From NCBI GenBank assembly GCA_010094045.1, contig ML986580.1:884059-948058 (forward strand): a stretch of DNA of 64,000 nucleotides, written 5' to 3'. The translations under genes were made by a program, and so were the position numbers. The notes beneath the pieces were generated by a model. It saw nothing but the letters and a program-made list of their open reading frames with translations. It searched no databases and was not told where the DNA came from. Shown in pieces: positions 37,291-48,500 of the stretch. The first letter of the stretch is position 1; every line of letters starts with the position of its first letter. This DNA comes from Lojkania enalia. Its lineage: Eukaryota; Ascomycota; Dothideomycetes; Pleosporales.

Positions 37291-39481
37291 ATGGAGGCCG
37301 GCCTAAAGGACTTGGGAGTCTTCGCCGTGAAGGAGCAGAATCTACAACCGAGTGAGAGCAAGAGAACATCCTTTTCCTCAGCAGTCAGTCCAACGGCGCC
37401 TCCAGCTCCTCGATCCCACGACGCTCCACCGCTGTCTTTACCCAACAGTGCCTTGCCGGACCCTGAAGGTCGTAACTCAGGATGGAAGAAGCGTCGAATA
37501 CGTCGATGGAAAGCACCCCTCTTGATGATTATCTTTTTTCTGATCGGACTTGCTATGAGTCTCGCGCATTGTATATTCTACCCAAAGCTCCGAAATGTTA
37601 TTGTGGGTGATCCTTCGGCCCAAGAGGAAAAACTGAGGCAAGTATACCTTTGATACAAATGCACGCTCATCGACACAGTGTTTTCATATGCTAACTTTCG
37701 CTGAAGGTTTGGCACAGCATTTTCATTCTTAGCTCAGATTTGTCTCGGCGCAAGCGTCTGGACCAGTTATACACAGTGGTTATGGAGAACCGTAAGCAAA
37801 ACCGAGCTGTCCGTGGGCGCTCTCAACGCCGCTTTTGGGGCAGACAGTTCGGTTTTGGCGCTAATCAATATTGAGTTATTTAAGAAGCTGCGGATCGGGT
37901 CTATCATGGCCCTATTTGCATGGTGCGCACACATATATCAGTTGCTTTAGATGCTTAAGTTAACCAATACAATGTAGGAGTCTTCTGCTACCGCCATTCT
38001 TCACCCCAGCAACCCTCTTCATAGTTCCAAGCCAGCAAACCAATGAAGTAAATGCCTTGATGCCGTATCCGTCAATCGCCGACAGCACGGTTGGCCACAA
38101 ATTCGCGTACTCGCCACCGCTCGAGTATGGGACAACAGAGCACGGCGATGACGGAGACCGAATCTTCACAGGACCTCGGACAATCCTCAATCTGATCGCA
38201 ACGGCAACGGCATCCCTCGGGGAAATACTTGATATTGATTCTCCCTACAACAACTCTATATACAGCATCCAATTCTTCGGCCCCATTATAAAATGCCTTC
38301 CAGCCAACACTTCCCAGACCTCGCAAATAAGCCGACTCCTCGCGGAAGAAATGTCGATAAAATTAAACGGAAGCATCGAAACTGACAACGTTTACTACAG
38401 CTTTGTCCCAGAATATAAGTCCAATGGGGAACTCATTGCAAACCCCCAACCGCGAGAGCAATCCCCCTCCAACGCGACAAACCAGCTCTGGATGACATTT
38501 CTCCGCACAACGTACAATTCCAGCGGGGCTAGAGTAAAGGAGCGACATTACCAAGTATGTCGACTCCATAACGCTACATACGACCTCAACATCACACGCG
38601 ACCACGGTTTCCAGAACATCGCAGGCTCATATGACCTCCGTGAAGAAGTGCCTTTCCCTAGCGACGTCCCGGGCTCCGAGTCAAACATGGCGCAGCACGC
38701 GTACTCGGCCTTTATGTGGGCACTAGCAGACCAACTCGTTGGCAAGTTCTCGTGGTACGTGCAGCCCAACAACGATAGCACATCGGCACTTCCGTCCCAA
38801 TTCGGCGTCATCGAATCGCCGATCGCGAGGACGAGCTTGCTTGGGAGCTGGGATTTAGACACATTCTTCGACCTCGATGAGGAGAAGGGGTTGTACAAGG
38901 TGCCGGGCGGGCCGAACCTGACGCTGTCAGATCAGAGGCTGCAGGATAAGGCGTTGGCAAAGAATAGGACGTTGGATGTTTTGATTGAGGAGCTGAGCTT
39001 TAACACTACGGTTAGTTTGATGCACAATGAGCTTCTCCTGTAAGTTTTGCTAATCTTCCATTTTGCCCCTTGTTCTGTTTGCTCATATTTGCGCAGCCAT
39101 GAGGCGATGAGTAAGGTCTTTGTTACGGAAGATGTGAATCGCTACTCGTACAAGGCTCCGGGCCTCTTCATTCCTTATGCACTCGCCGTCGTCTTCACAT
39201 TCATCTGCGTTGTTCTGGGATTGTACTCCTTCGTCCACGACGACGTGTTTCCAGACAAGAAATTCCAGGACATTGTTGTTGCAGCCGAAGACCCGGAGAT
39301 CATCCAGCTGGTTAAATATAGGAAGAGAAGTATGAGCGTGGTAGTTGTTGGAGATAAGGTTATTTGGAGAGCGGGAAGCGAGAAACGTCAGAAGGAAGCG
39401 TGGATGTTGTGGAAGAAGATTTGGGGGAGGAAGCGGAGGGGGTTGAAGGAAAAGAAGAGGGTGAAGAAGGAAATAGTTTAA
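37291..39481 (+). CDS. glycosylated multi-pass membrane protein of unknown function
   Basis: Exons 37291-37637, 37707-37922, 37978-39039 and 39097-39481 give 669 residues. The cytosolic start is Pro/Ser-rich and ends in basic residues (WKKRRIRRWK). Three or four hydrophobic helices follow (LLMIIFFLIGLAMSLAH; AFSFLAQICLGASVW; IMALFAWSLLLPPFF). Then comes a loop of about 370 residues with many N-glycosylation sequons (NNS, NTS, NGS, NAT, NSS, NIT, NDS, NLT, NRT, NTT) and a final helix (FIPYALAVVFTFICVVLGLY) with a basic cytosolic tail. This fits a fungal surface or endomembrane protein of a clade-specific family; no function is recognised. Intron 1 uses a GC donor (AG/GCAAGT). All other introns are GT-AG. 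Confidence 0.85.
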
Positions 39482-39563
39482 TACGTCCATCTTCAAAGAA
39501 TCTGTTATACAAATATTTGCATTAATAGAGGTATCGTATGGCTCCACGATATATAGTGATGTG

Positions 39564-40837
39564 TTAGTCCCTTTTATATACCCCTAATGCCCAGCTCGCT
39601 CTTAGCACAGCCAATCCCCATGCCATGCCTAAGCTATCCCAAATTACGTTCAGTTTGCTGCCCATGACCTCTTTCCACCCAATGGCTACCTCTCTCATAG
39701 GAATGCTTGCGCTTTCGGCAAGCATGAGCATTTCAACATCAAATATCCAACCCTCGGAGTGCATGTATGGGACTATGTATGGCAAAGAAGGACGGGAGAA
39801 GAGCTTGAAGCCGCATTGGGTATCCTTTATTGCAGCTGTAGCAGGCGGCGTCATGAGCCGCAGAAGTAGGTGGAAGGAGTGCATAAGGAAATTGCGAAGT
39901 TTCGAGCGCTGGGTATGTGGTTAGATGAGATGTGACCATATAAGAACAGAAGCCTACAAACCTTCACGACAGCTTCACTCCCAACAAGATGAGCTCGAGA
40001 TCCTACTCCCACAGCTCTCCCTAGCTTATCCTCAGCCGCCTTACATTCTTGGACAAGCTTTCCGAGGTCATCAAACCGGCTCGCACCGTCTGCATCGGCG
40101 AACACGGCGTACCGGCCGCGCACATGTCGCATGCCATGAGTGACAGCCCCGCCCTTGCCCCTGTTTTGTTCTAGAGTTATCACTCTGATCGAACCGTGAG
40201 GAATGTGATGAAAATGGGTTGGTTTGGGAGTCCAAGGTCCAGGTACCGGGATTGGGTGCTGCGATAGCTGGTGTTCGCGAGCAAATTCGAGTGCTTTTTC
40301 AACAGTCTTGTCGGTCGATCCGTCCGACACAATCAGGATCTCCCAGCCCTTTTCTTTCGACGATCCTTTCTCACCGTCATATGCACTCCCATACTGGTCT
40401 TGCAAGTAGCTCACGGCCTCCTCAAGCATGCCGCCGAGTCTCTGCTCCTCATTGTATGCGGGCACTACTACCGACATAAACAGGTCTGCCTCTTCTAGCT
40501 TCGGCGCTGGCGCACCCCTCCGCTTCGCAAGCTCCTTTTGTGCACGCCATTGGTCTATCCAGCACGGGAGCTCCTTAGCCTGACTCTTACTTCCATCTGG
40601 CAGAATTGTAACATACGTTTTCTCGGACCGGCGAGCTGAACGAGGGACGGGTGCAACGAAACAGAGGGCGACATAAAGCTACATGGACTGTGAGTCGAAT
40701 GGGTGTTAGAGGGCAGCCCTACTTACGAAAAGAGCAATACCGCAGCACGTAGACACCAAGGATAGCAGAAGGATGTGGACCGGGGTCTGTCGGAGCACCT
40801 CAACGCCTTCTTGGGCCAAAGAAATGAGCGTGTCCAT
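39564..40837 (-). CDS. ALG5: dolichyl-phosphate beta-glucosyltransferase (Alg5)
   Basis: Exons 40837-40727, 40678-39962 and 39908-39564 give 390 residues. The first 55 residues form one membrane anchor (VHILLLSLVSTCCGIALF continuing LYVALCFVAP). The GT-A glycosyltransferase-2 domain follows with MSVVVPAYNEEQRLGGML, LIVSDGSTDKT, NRGKGGAVTHGM, the metal-binding VFADADGAS, GSRAHL and DTQCGFKLFSRP; these are Alg5 marks that separate it from Dpm1. It makes dolichyl-phosphate-glucose on the cytosolic ER face, the donor for the last three glucoses of the N-glycan precursor. Its stop lies only 82 bases from the stop of the converging membrane-protein gene, so the 3' UTRs probably overlap. Confidence 0.93.
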
Positions 40838-43009
40838 ATCACCAAAAATCCGCCCGCACACAGAAACTATGTTCAAGTTCACGTAAAAATGCCCATTAGT
40901 GCACTGGGAAGCCTGTGAGCGCAGAAGTAGACGAGATGGTACGAGAATAGAAGAATTCTAGGGCCAGAATGCGAAAAGAGAAGCGTCACTGCGAAAGCAG
41001 GCGCGTCGGCGGGATCTATGTTTTGAAGAAGATACGTGGAAGCTGACGTGCTTCGGCAGCCGATCCGCCAGGAACAGCTGTGCCGGTTATCGATAGCGCC
41101 GCCAAGCATGGCCCACCAGTTCAGCAGAACACATTGATCGAACGAAAGAGAATATAAAATTACTTAGAGATTCTGTTTTACATAGCTTAGCGGGATCATT
41201 ATACGATCTGGCATCACTTTAGGGTTATGAATATTCGCCCAGGAGCCCTACCAGAAGCAGTTGCGGTATACTACATCCCAATTGTAGTAGCCCTGAGCAC
41301 GCGGCCGTGGATACAAACGGCTCTGCCAGAGTTTTAGGGGTGCTAATTCTTGTCAATTGTGCAACCTCTGTATAAATAAGGCCATTTCATTATATGGAGA
41401 GTAAACTAATGCGTCGGATGGATTCTGCAGACATCAGAATTCATGCGCACATCTCTAATTCTTCCACTCCCGCTGCTCACTCATGACCATACAAAAACTC
41501 TCACCCTATATATCTGCGAAAAATAAGCACATTTTTCATAAGTAGCCCTATCAACTGGTAACTGGAAGAAAGAACTCAAATTCTTTGGTCCTGCCGCCCG
41601 GAACCCTTAGGCTAGGAGGATAATTAGTGAGTAGGCGACCATATGAACGGGTGCCGCTACTGCGGAGTTTCAGAAAATCGGAAACTCTGTGGGGGAAATT
41701 GGCCATTAGAGTCAGAATTAGTTAAACTGATTTTCTGTTCACATTGAGAGATCACAGTCTTCGAGGGTGACCACCATTTTGCACACGGATGGGGCGTTTC
41801 CCACTCTGGGAGGCCACATTTCTTTGGGATTAGCTATCATGGTGCGCGTGGTTGGGGCACATTATCTCTCAAGAGTTCCTATTTTTTGTAGCAATTTAAT
41901 GAGATTTATTATGTTGTTGTTTTTGTTTCTTTTCTCTTTTTTTTTTTTTTTTTAAGGGTTCTTGAATGACTTTAAGGGGAAACTACGAGCAACTGTACCG
42001 TTATTGTGTTTTTGTGTATAACTATTGTCTGGAGCCTGACATTTCTAGGCCTAAATTGAAAGTAATTAAGAGCTCTGCTCTACGACCTTGTCCGCCCTTG
42101 GTGGGAGAGGCCTACTCGTTCTTGGGCTCGGCAGCTAACCGATTGGCTTGCTGTAGTGAGCATCTCTTGCTTAGAATTGTTGCATGGTATATGCATGCTG
42201 CTCATATCAGAGAGTCAAGTAGCTTTGGTATCATCAAACTTACGCGTATTTTTCTAGTATAATTGGAGACCTTTACGTACCTTTGGATTATGTACTTTTC
42301 TGCGCAAGGCTGTTACAAGACGATGGACATATCACATGATCAATATTGATTCGAGGCCAACCTTTGAGCGCGTCCAGATTCCGTAGCTCGGGGAGCCCTA
42401 GACGAATATTAACAGAGGACATGACGCAACGAATGTTGCAGTATTGCTCTGTAGTAAGTATAGCTACAAACGCAATTTATTTAGATTATAGGGTTATGGT
42501 TGATAATACGGATTTGCTGTGACCGAATTAGAGTATTGGATATTTCGGTGCAAATTATATTGTGCAGGGTTGCATGCAGATGGAAGCATATTTTTCACAT
42601 CCCTCCCGTCTGTAAGGGTGCTTGTGTTTGCCCCTTCCGCTTTGTTTACCCGCCTGTTCCACCGTCAATTGTCCATTCCACTACATCGCCTTCAGTCTCA
42701 CTTCCTTATAACCTACTGCTCATTGATGGAGCTTCCGAACCTTTGCCATCGCTTAGTAGCGAACACGGGAATTTTCCAGTGATCTTTGAACTTATTCGCC
42801 TTCGAGCTGCATCAGAATCCCTTTTAGCATCTCAGTTCCTCGCCACGGCAATGCCTTGGATACCATCTGCGGAAGCAACCAAATAAGAATTGCAGAATGA
42901 AGCAGATGAAAGGACCATGACCAAGAAAGAATCAGCGCTGTCTGCCAAAGACAATCAGACATAAGAATATTAGCGAGACTTAACACGAAACAGTAGAGGA
43001 GCTGATGAA
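40838..43009. other. gene-free stretch with one poly(T) tract
   Basis: About 2.2 kb. The left end is the ALG5 promoter. The middle has an 18-T run at 41937-41954. The frames around it are low-complexity and not protein-like. Confidence 0.5.
41937..41954 (-). repeat. poly(T) tract, 18 bases (poly(A) on minus)
   Basis: A run of 18 T. It could be a simple microsatellite or the tail of an old retroposed transcript on the minus strand, but I saw no recognisable body next to it. Confidence 0.6.
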
Positions 43010-45533
43010 TCAAGAGGTATCATCAGATGTGACGACAGAGAACGTATGAGTTTCCAGATCGTAATAAATCCAGCGCCCGAGCTGCTAATATGTCAGAGTG
43101 ACAAAAATATTGAAAAAATTTTGCTTACAGTTGAGATTTGATAGCCAAGATGGAGAATCCGCTCAGTCCTTGATTTGATGGTCGACGCAAGTTCCAAGTA
43201 ACGTTCTTCCTCGTCATGTTCACGCGCAAACCAGTCTTCAGGGAAATACCATTGGCTCCAGATTTGACCCCGAATTAAGTAGTCTTCAGGAAGGGGCTGA
43301 TTGTCGGATTGATCTATAGGAAAGATCGGGCCTGGCATTAGTTGCTCAGGTTGTTCGGACTTGAGTAACGTATTAAGGAAGACAACAATTTCGGTCCAAG
43401 GAGCGTTGTCGATCAAGTGGGCAACGTATTTTATCGAAGCAAAACTGGAAAGAAACGAGAGGAGAACATGAACATGAGGAAGGACGTTCTTGTCGCCAAT
43501 ACGCCGAAGGACAAGAGAGAGAGTCGAGGTAGTTAGATGATACGCTCTAGAGAAGGTGAAATCATTCGAGAGTATCTCAAGTTTAGCCGGCACTTCGGCT
43601 TCTGTAATGGTGAGCGAATCGGAGTCGTGGTCAACAAGGGAAGAAGCTCGGCTAAAATCCTCCTCAGATGGGCTAGATGAAGCGGGAGGGCAGTTCTTTG
43701 ATATGTCCTTCGAATGCAGCTCGAGAATTCTACGAAGAATAGAATCCTTCCAACCGTAATCGAACAGCCCGGCAATGTTAGTAACAGCGATATAAACGCC
43801 CTGCTCTTTCCATTTGGCTGTTACCCGTCCTATATGGTTATCTAGTTGACTTTGAAAATTCGATTTTGCTTCATCGAACTCTTTTGCAGAAAGTTTTTCA
43901 AAAAGTATACCGTGGGCTTGAATAAAGCTCGTATCGATGGGTAAGGCGTGTGAATATGACGCAGTCGGCCGACCTAGAATCGGATCTAATAGAGTAAGAA
44001 TCGATTCCCGCGCGCTCGGGAACCAATCCACGCAAGTTAGCGATCTCGCGTAGTAGTAGAGCTGTTGAAGGGCATTCGGTCGAGCAAGAATGGCAAGGTG
44101 ATGATATAATCGACCGACGGAAGGATTCTTATCAGCTGCTTTGCTGTACCATGACCTAGCAACGCCTGCCCATGTCTCACGATCGCGAATATCTTCGTCT
44201 TCAATTGCCATGCGATAACGACCCAAATCGCCCAGACATTCAATCCACGTATCCTCAAACGCTGGAACTGTCTCGTATAAAAGTGCCATCATTTGATATG
44301 CAAGATAGATGAACGCTAGCATGTAATCAATACTCTCTGGGAGCCTACGGCGCAGCAGTTCAAGAAACGAATGAATGCCATGTTTCCACATGCGAGCGGG
44401 CATCGAATACTTGGAAGCCAACCGCCGCAGTGCTGGTGAGGCCGACGGGTGCTGCGACGCTAGGAAAAAGTCATGATGCTCGTGCAATAGCGTTCTATGG
44501 AGGGCTATCAATGCTTGCCAATGATCACTGCCGAGTCTTGAATGGGGATCGCCATCGCCGTCATAAGCTGCAGAGGCTTGGGCTCGGTCAACATGGATGC
44601 ATTTAGTCTCCACCATTGTTAATCCTGCATAAATAGACTTAACCTCGGAAGCGAGTTGCTCTTGCGAGATGGGGCGCGAATCTGGTTGTAAGAGTAGGTT
44701 GGGATAGCGTGGGTCAAACCGCGGTAACTCAGTGAGGCCCGGCTGACGCTGTTGAGAAGTAGTATATTCAGGTTTGGGACTATAGGCTTGAGGGGCTGGG
44801 CCTCTATGGGGCAGTTGGGTTTGCGTCGGGGGCAACTGAGATGGTTGGGTTGACTGTGTTGGTTGGAACTGATCGCGATTCACCTCTATAGACCACTCGC
44901 TGGAGGGCTCTGGGGTCGAACGATAAGGGCTAACAGTGCCTTTTGAACCTTGCTTAGAATCAAAGAGACGGGGATCAGTTGGCTTTGAGCGTGTTCGTTC
45001 TGGAATTATCGTGTGCGGGATGCCTGTTGAGTAGTTTGGGTCATAGATCTCTGTGGGACCAGCGACCTTGCCACGCCGGGCCTGTAAATCAGATTCGGCA
45101 GGCCTCTTTTTCGAGTAGGGTGACTGGCGGCCTTTGCTTGTCTCAGCCAGTGAGAGGGTGGTGAGGTCGGGCGTGGATCCTCCCCCAACTGTTGCATCTG
45201 TCGATTGGTCTACCACCACAGCCTTCCTAAATGTGGCGGTCAGAACTCAGGGCCGGGGAGAAATGGGCGCAGGCCTGACTAAGCGAAATGTACTTACAGC
45301 TGTAGGGCGTCCTCCCTGATCTGAACACGTGCCCGGCTGGTCTCCATGCCCTGCATACGAGACGCATGGTCTATGTTGACATGATCGAACAGCTGGTCGA
45401 GATTCTGGAAAATCCTCCCTTGGTGAGCGCAATAGGGACACGGAAAGGAGTCTGATCGCTGAGTATCAGTCGTCTTTGCCTGCGTCCGCAGTGTATTCAC
45501 ATAGCGCGCGTGAATATCGGCATTTGGGTTCAT
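43010..45533 (-). CDS. C2H2-finger protein with Est1/SMG7-like helical domain
   Basis: Exons 45533-45298, 45226-43129 and 43084-43010 give 802 residues. Exon 1 carries a C2H2-like finger (FPCPYCAHQGRIFQNLDQLF then DHVNIDH, near 30-55). Residues 90-270 are disordered and Gln/Pro/Ser-rich. From about 285 a helical domain of Est1/SMG5-7 type begins (ASEVKSIYAGLTMVETKCIH, ALHRTLLHEHHDFF, ARMWKHGIHSFLELLRRRLP) and runs into the TPR-like DNA/RNA-binding region (TWAGVARSWYSKAADKNPSV, GRLYHHLAILARPNALQQLY). The small last exon ends GRWIYYDLETHTFSV. Proteins of this class act in telomere maintenance or nonsense-mediated decay; which one applies here is open. Many filamentous fungi carry several Est1-like paralogues, so I give no symbol. 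Confidence 0.87.
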
Positions 45534-48500
45534 TTCGATGGCTACAGAAGGTGCAACAATCTTCTCCGAGGCCCGAATGATTCACAGGACGATTTTAAGT
45601 CTTGAGCTGCCGGCTGCGATCAAAGGGTGTGCGCCCGCAACCATTTGATCCCGAACGTGATGCAACCCACTTTGGGAGTATCGCAATCCTCGTATTCGGG
45701 CTAGCCTCGCGGATTCTGATTCGCTCGTTCCCCACGTCCAGAAAGCAGGATTTGCTCGGGCGCTGCAGCAGAAAAGCACTCAATAGCTCGATTTTGGGGG
45801 CTGGAAAATGAGAAGAGCGGGGAAAAGGGTGCTCTTTAAGTCAAAAACCGCGCCAAACGGGGTTCATTGAGACGACGAGTGCGGCGGCTGCCTGGAGCAA
45901 ACGAGACGACGAAGAGACGCAGAGTGGCGGGAGGCCAGTAGCGTGCGGGTAGGCTGAGAGCTACGTAGAGAGCGTATGAGGTCGTTTGAGTCCGGGCTGT
46001 AGTAGATAAACCATGTGTGTGTGTATGAGGCTCTGGGGATGAGGGGCGATGGGCAGCAGGAATGCGAACCGTTTGCCTTCTAGCCTGGCTGCTGCCTGGT
46101 GTGGGCCCTATGGGCCGTTGCACTGCTCGCATATCATAGCCCAGTCCGTAGGTCCTGACCAATTCCCGCCTTTTCTAGGCAGCCGCCGACCTCCTCTCCG
46201 GATGTTAGGCGTTAGCTATTTTGCCTCCTTTTATGTTTTTCTATTGTGCGGCTCTACATCGTCATATGTGCTTTTCGTGCCGCCACCATGAACATCAGTG
46301 GGTTAGTCGCCTTCTGTTGCCTGCAGCGCGGGTCGGAGAGATGCGGCGAGCAGTTCAGGTATCCTGCTGATGCTTCACCGGTTGCATTTGGAACCTCTTA
46401 AACCGCAGAGGCTTCCGGACCGTGTACTGCGCAATTTCCTGCCTTTTTCGCCGCACTCTGCCTGAAGATGGAACAAAGACACTGAACTTCTTTAGACCAG
46501 CTCCGAGCCCATACACGCTGACAACAAGTTGGAAGCTGAGCGCCTCATCCCAAACACCGAAATCGCCTAAGTAATTGGCCCAGCCCTGCCTTTCAAGCAG
46601 AAGCATGGACGGCCGCCCGCTTAATGAAGCGCACAGCCGCACCAGCAGTCTAGGCAGCCCCGTCTAGAGAGACAAGCCTAGTCCTAGACGCGCAACGAGC
46701 TTTTCTCAGACAAATACCGCTTCACTGCTAATTATGGGCCAGAAAAGAAGAGAGACGGCGGGAGACCAGCCACTTGGCATGGTGGAGGCAATACCCCGAC
46801 ATTTGAATGTTTTCTCGGCCCTGGCCTCCGAAAAACCTCCGGTTTTCTTCATTCCAACAATCGACACAGTCACCCAACCGTTCCAGGGCGACGTACTGGA
46901 TCCTAGATTCGCAACTTGCCTCGTGGATGGCGGTTCCGTCTTTAATCGGCAACATTGACATCCAACGGAACGGTGCGCAACAATACTTCACTTTCCTTGC
47001 AGGCCCTGCTTGTTTTTACGGCCTACATGCGCTGTACTATTCGCAATGCATTCTTGAGTTATGCATGCGAGTAGTTGTGGCCCAATTAACAGCAGCGCGT
47101 ATTTCCCCACTCTATTTTGCCCGAAACGTGGCACGCTACCATTTTCTTGCGGTAATGAGCACCTTGAAGAGTCTCTGCACGAGTCCTGCTGCCTGACAAT
47201 ATGAGATCTTTCCACAATGAATGGTAGTAGAACCCCGAAAAAGTCACTTCAGGTCTCCTCATATTGCACTAGAGCCCACGGAAGCAATCATGGGATCTCG
47301 TGACCATCAGAAGACATGGCAAGACACCATCCGAAAGCATCAAGGTGGATTCATTGTCAAACAAGCCAAGATATTACTTGCAGTTGCCTGGTAACCTCTG
47401 TCATTTGCTTGTACGAGTTTGTCGAACAAGACTGCTGCTTTCCCGATCTCAACAATAACCCATTATTGGCTTGGGCGTTACCCGGGGATACAGTCCATCT
47501 TAAAGTCCCAACTCGATAGGGTTAATCTGGGTTCCTTCCAAGTTGTTGCAACAGGGTACCAAAAACAGCTCACAGAACTAACGCGATGGCTTACGACATG
47601 GGCGAAAAGAGTGAACGAGTTGTGTGATCCGGCTTTATATGCAATAATCGTAACCGCCGACAGCGAGGAACAATGTTAGCAATCACAAAAGCAGTGGCAC
47701 ATGAACCGCTCGTCCTCCAGATGCTGATCCTTCGTCGAAGACTCGGTTAGTCTAGTGCCATTCGCCATCACAAGAGCAGATGGAGTTGCTGTCATTGGAG
47801 AGGCAAAAAGGTTATAGGTTTTTGTTCCGATCAATAAAAGTTGGCATCGACGTCGTACCAGCGATATTAGTTGTCGCCTCCATCGGCTGCTTGCTTCTGG
47901 TACTTCCAGCCCTTTGTATTCCGAATTGGAACTACTGAGAATAGATCGGCTTAGGCCTCAATCAGGAATTTATGAAATTGATCAACACGCAGCAAGGCTA
48001 AGGTGGGCCTTCTCACCAACTACCTGGCTAGATTAGACTACCAGGTAAATTCTTACTAGCACCATTTCCGGAATCTTCTAAGGATTATCTGTGACCGGAA
48101 TTGTAGCTTCATTTTCTTCCAGGGCAGCCGTTTCTCCGAAATCTAGCAAAGCACAAGTTGCCCCGCACCTCCTTACCGCCTAAGATGTATTCCCGTTCTT
48201 TACCCGCTGTCCGTGTGCGGTTCCCTACATCACCGTATCTTGGTTTACACTAATTCTGACCACTCCACATGTAGTACCGCTGCTTTACCCACCAGAGGCA
48301 GCTGTCGAGGACACCTTTACTATCTGCGAGGGAGCATATTGAAAAAGGCAAATAGAGCTTGAGATGGCGTAAGACTCCTCCGAAGCGAACACGATGTCTG
48401 TCTTGATTGCCTGTAGTAATACCTCGCAGCTAGTGGGATAATACGGAGCGGGGCTAGTGAAACTCTTAACACCACATATGCAAGGGTTGCTTGTAATTGT

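Noticed and set aside
46355..46642. 95-codon minus frame
   Set aside because: No ATG-supported gene structure and no recognisable domain; counted as chance.
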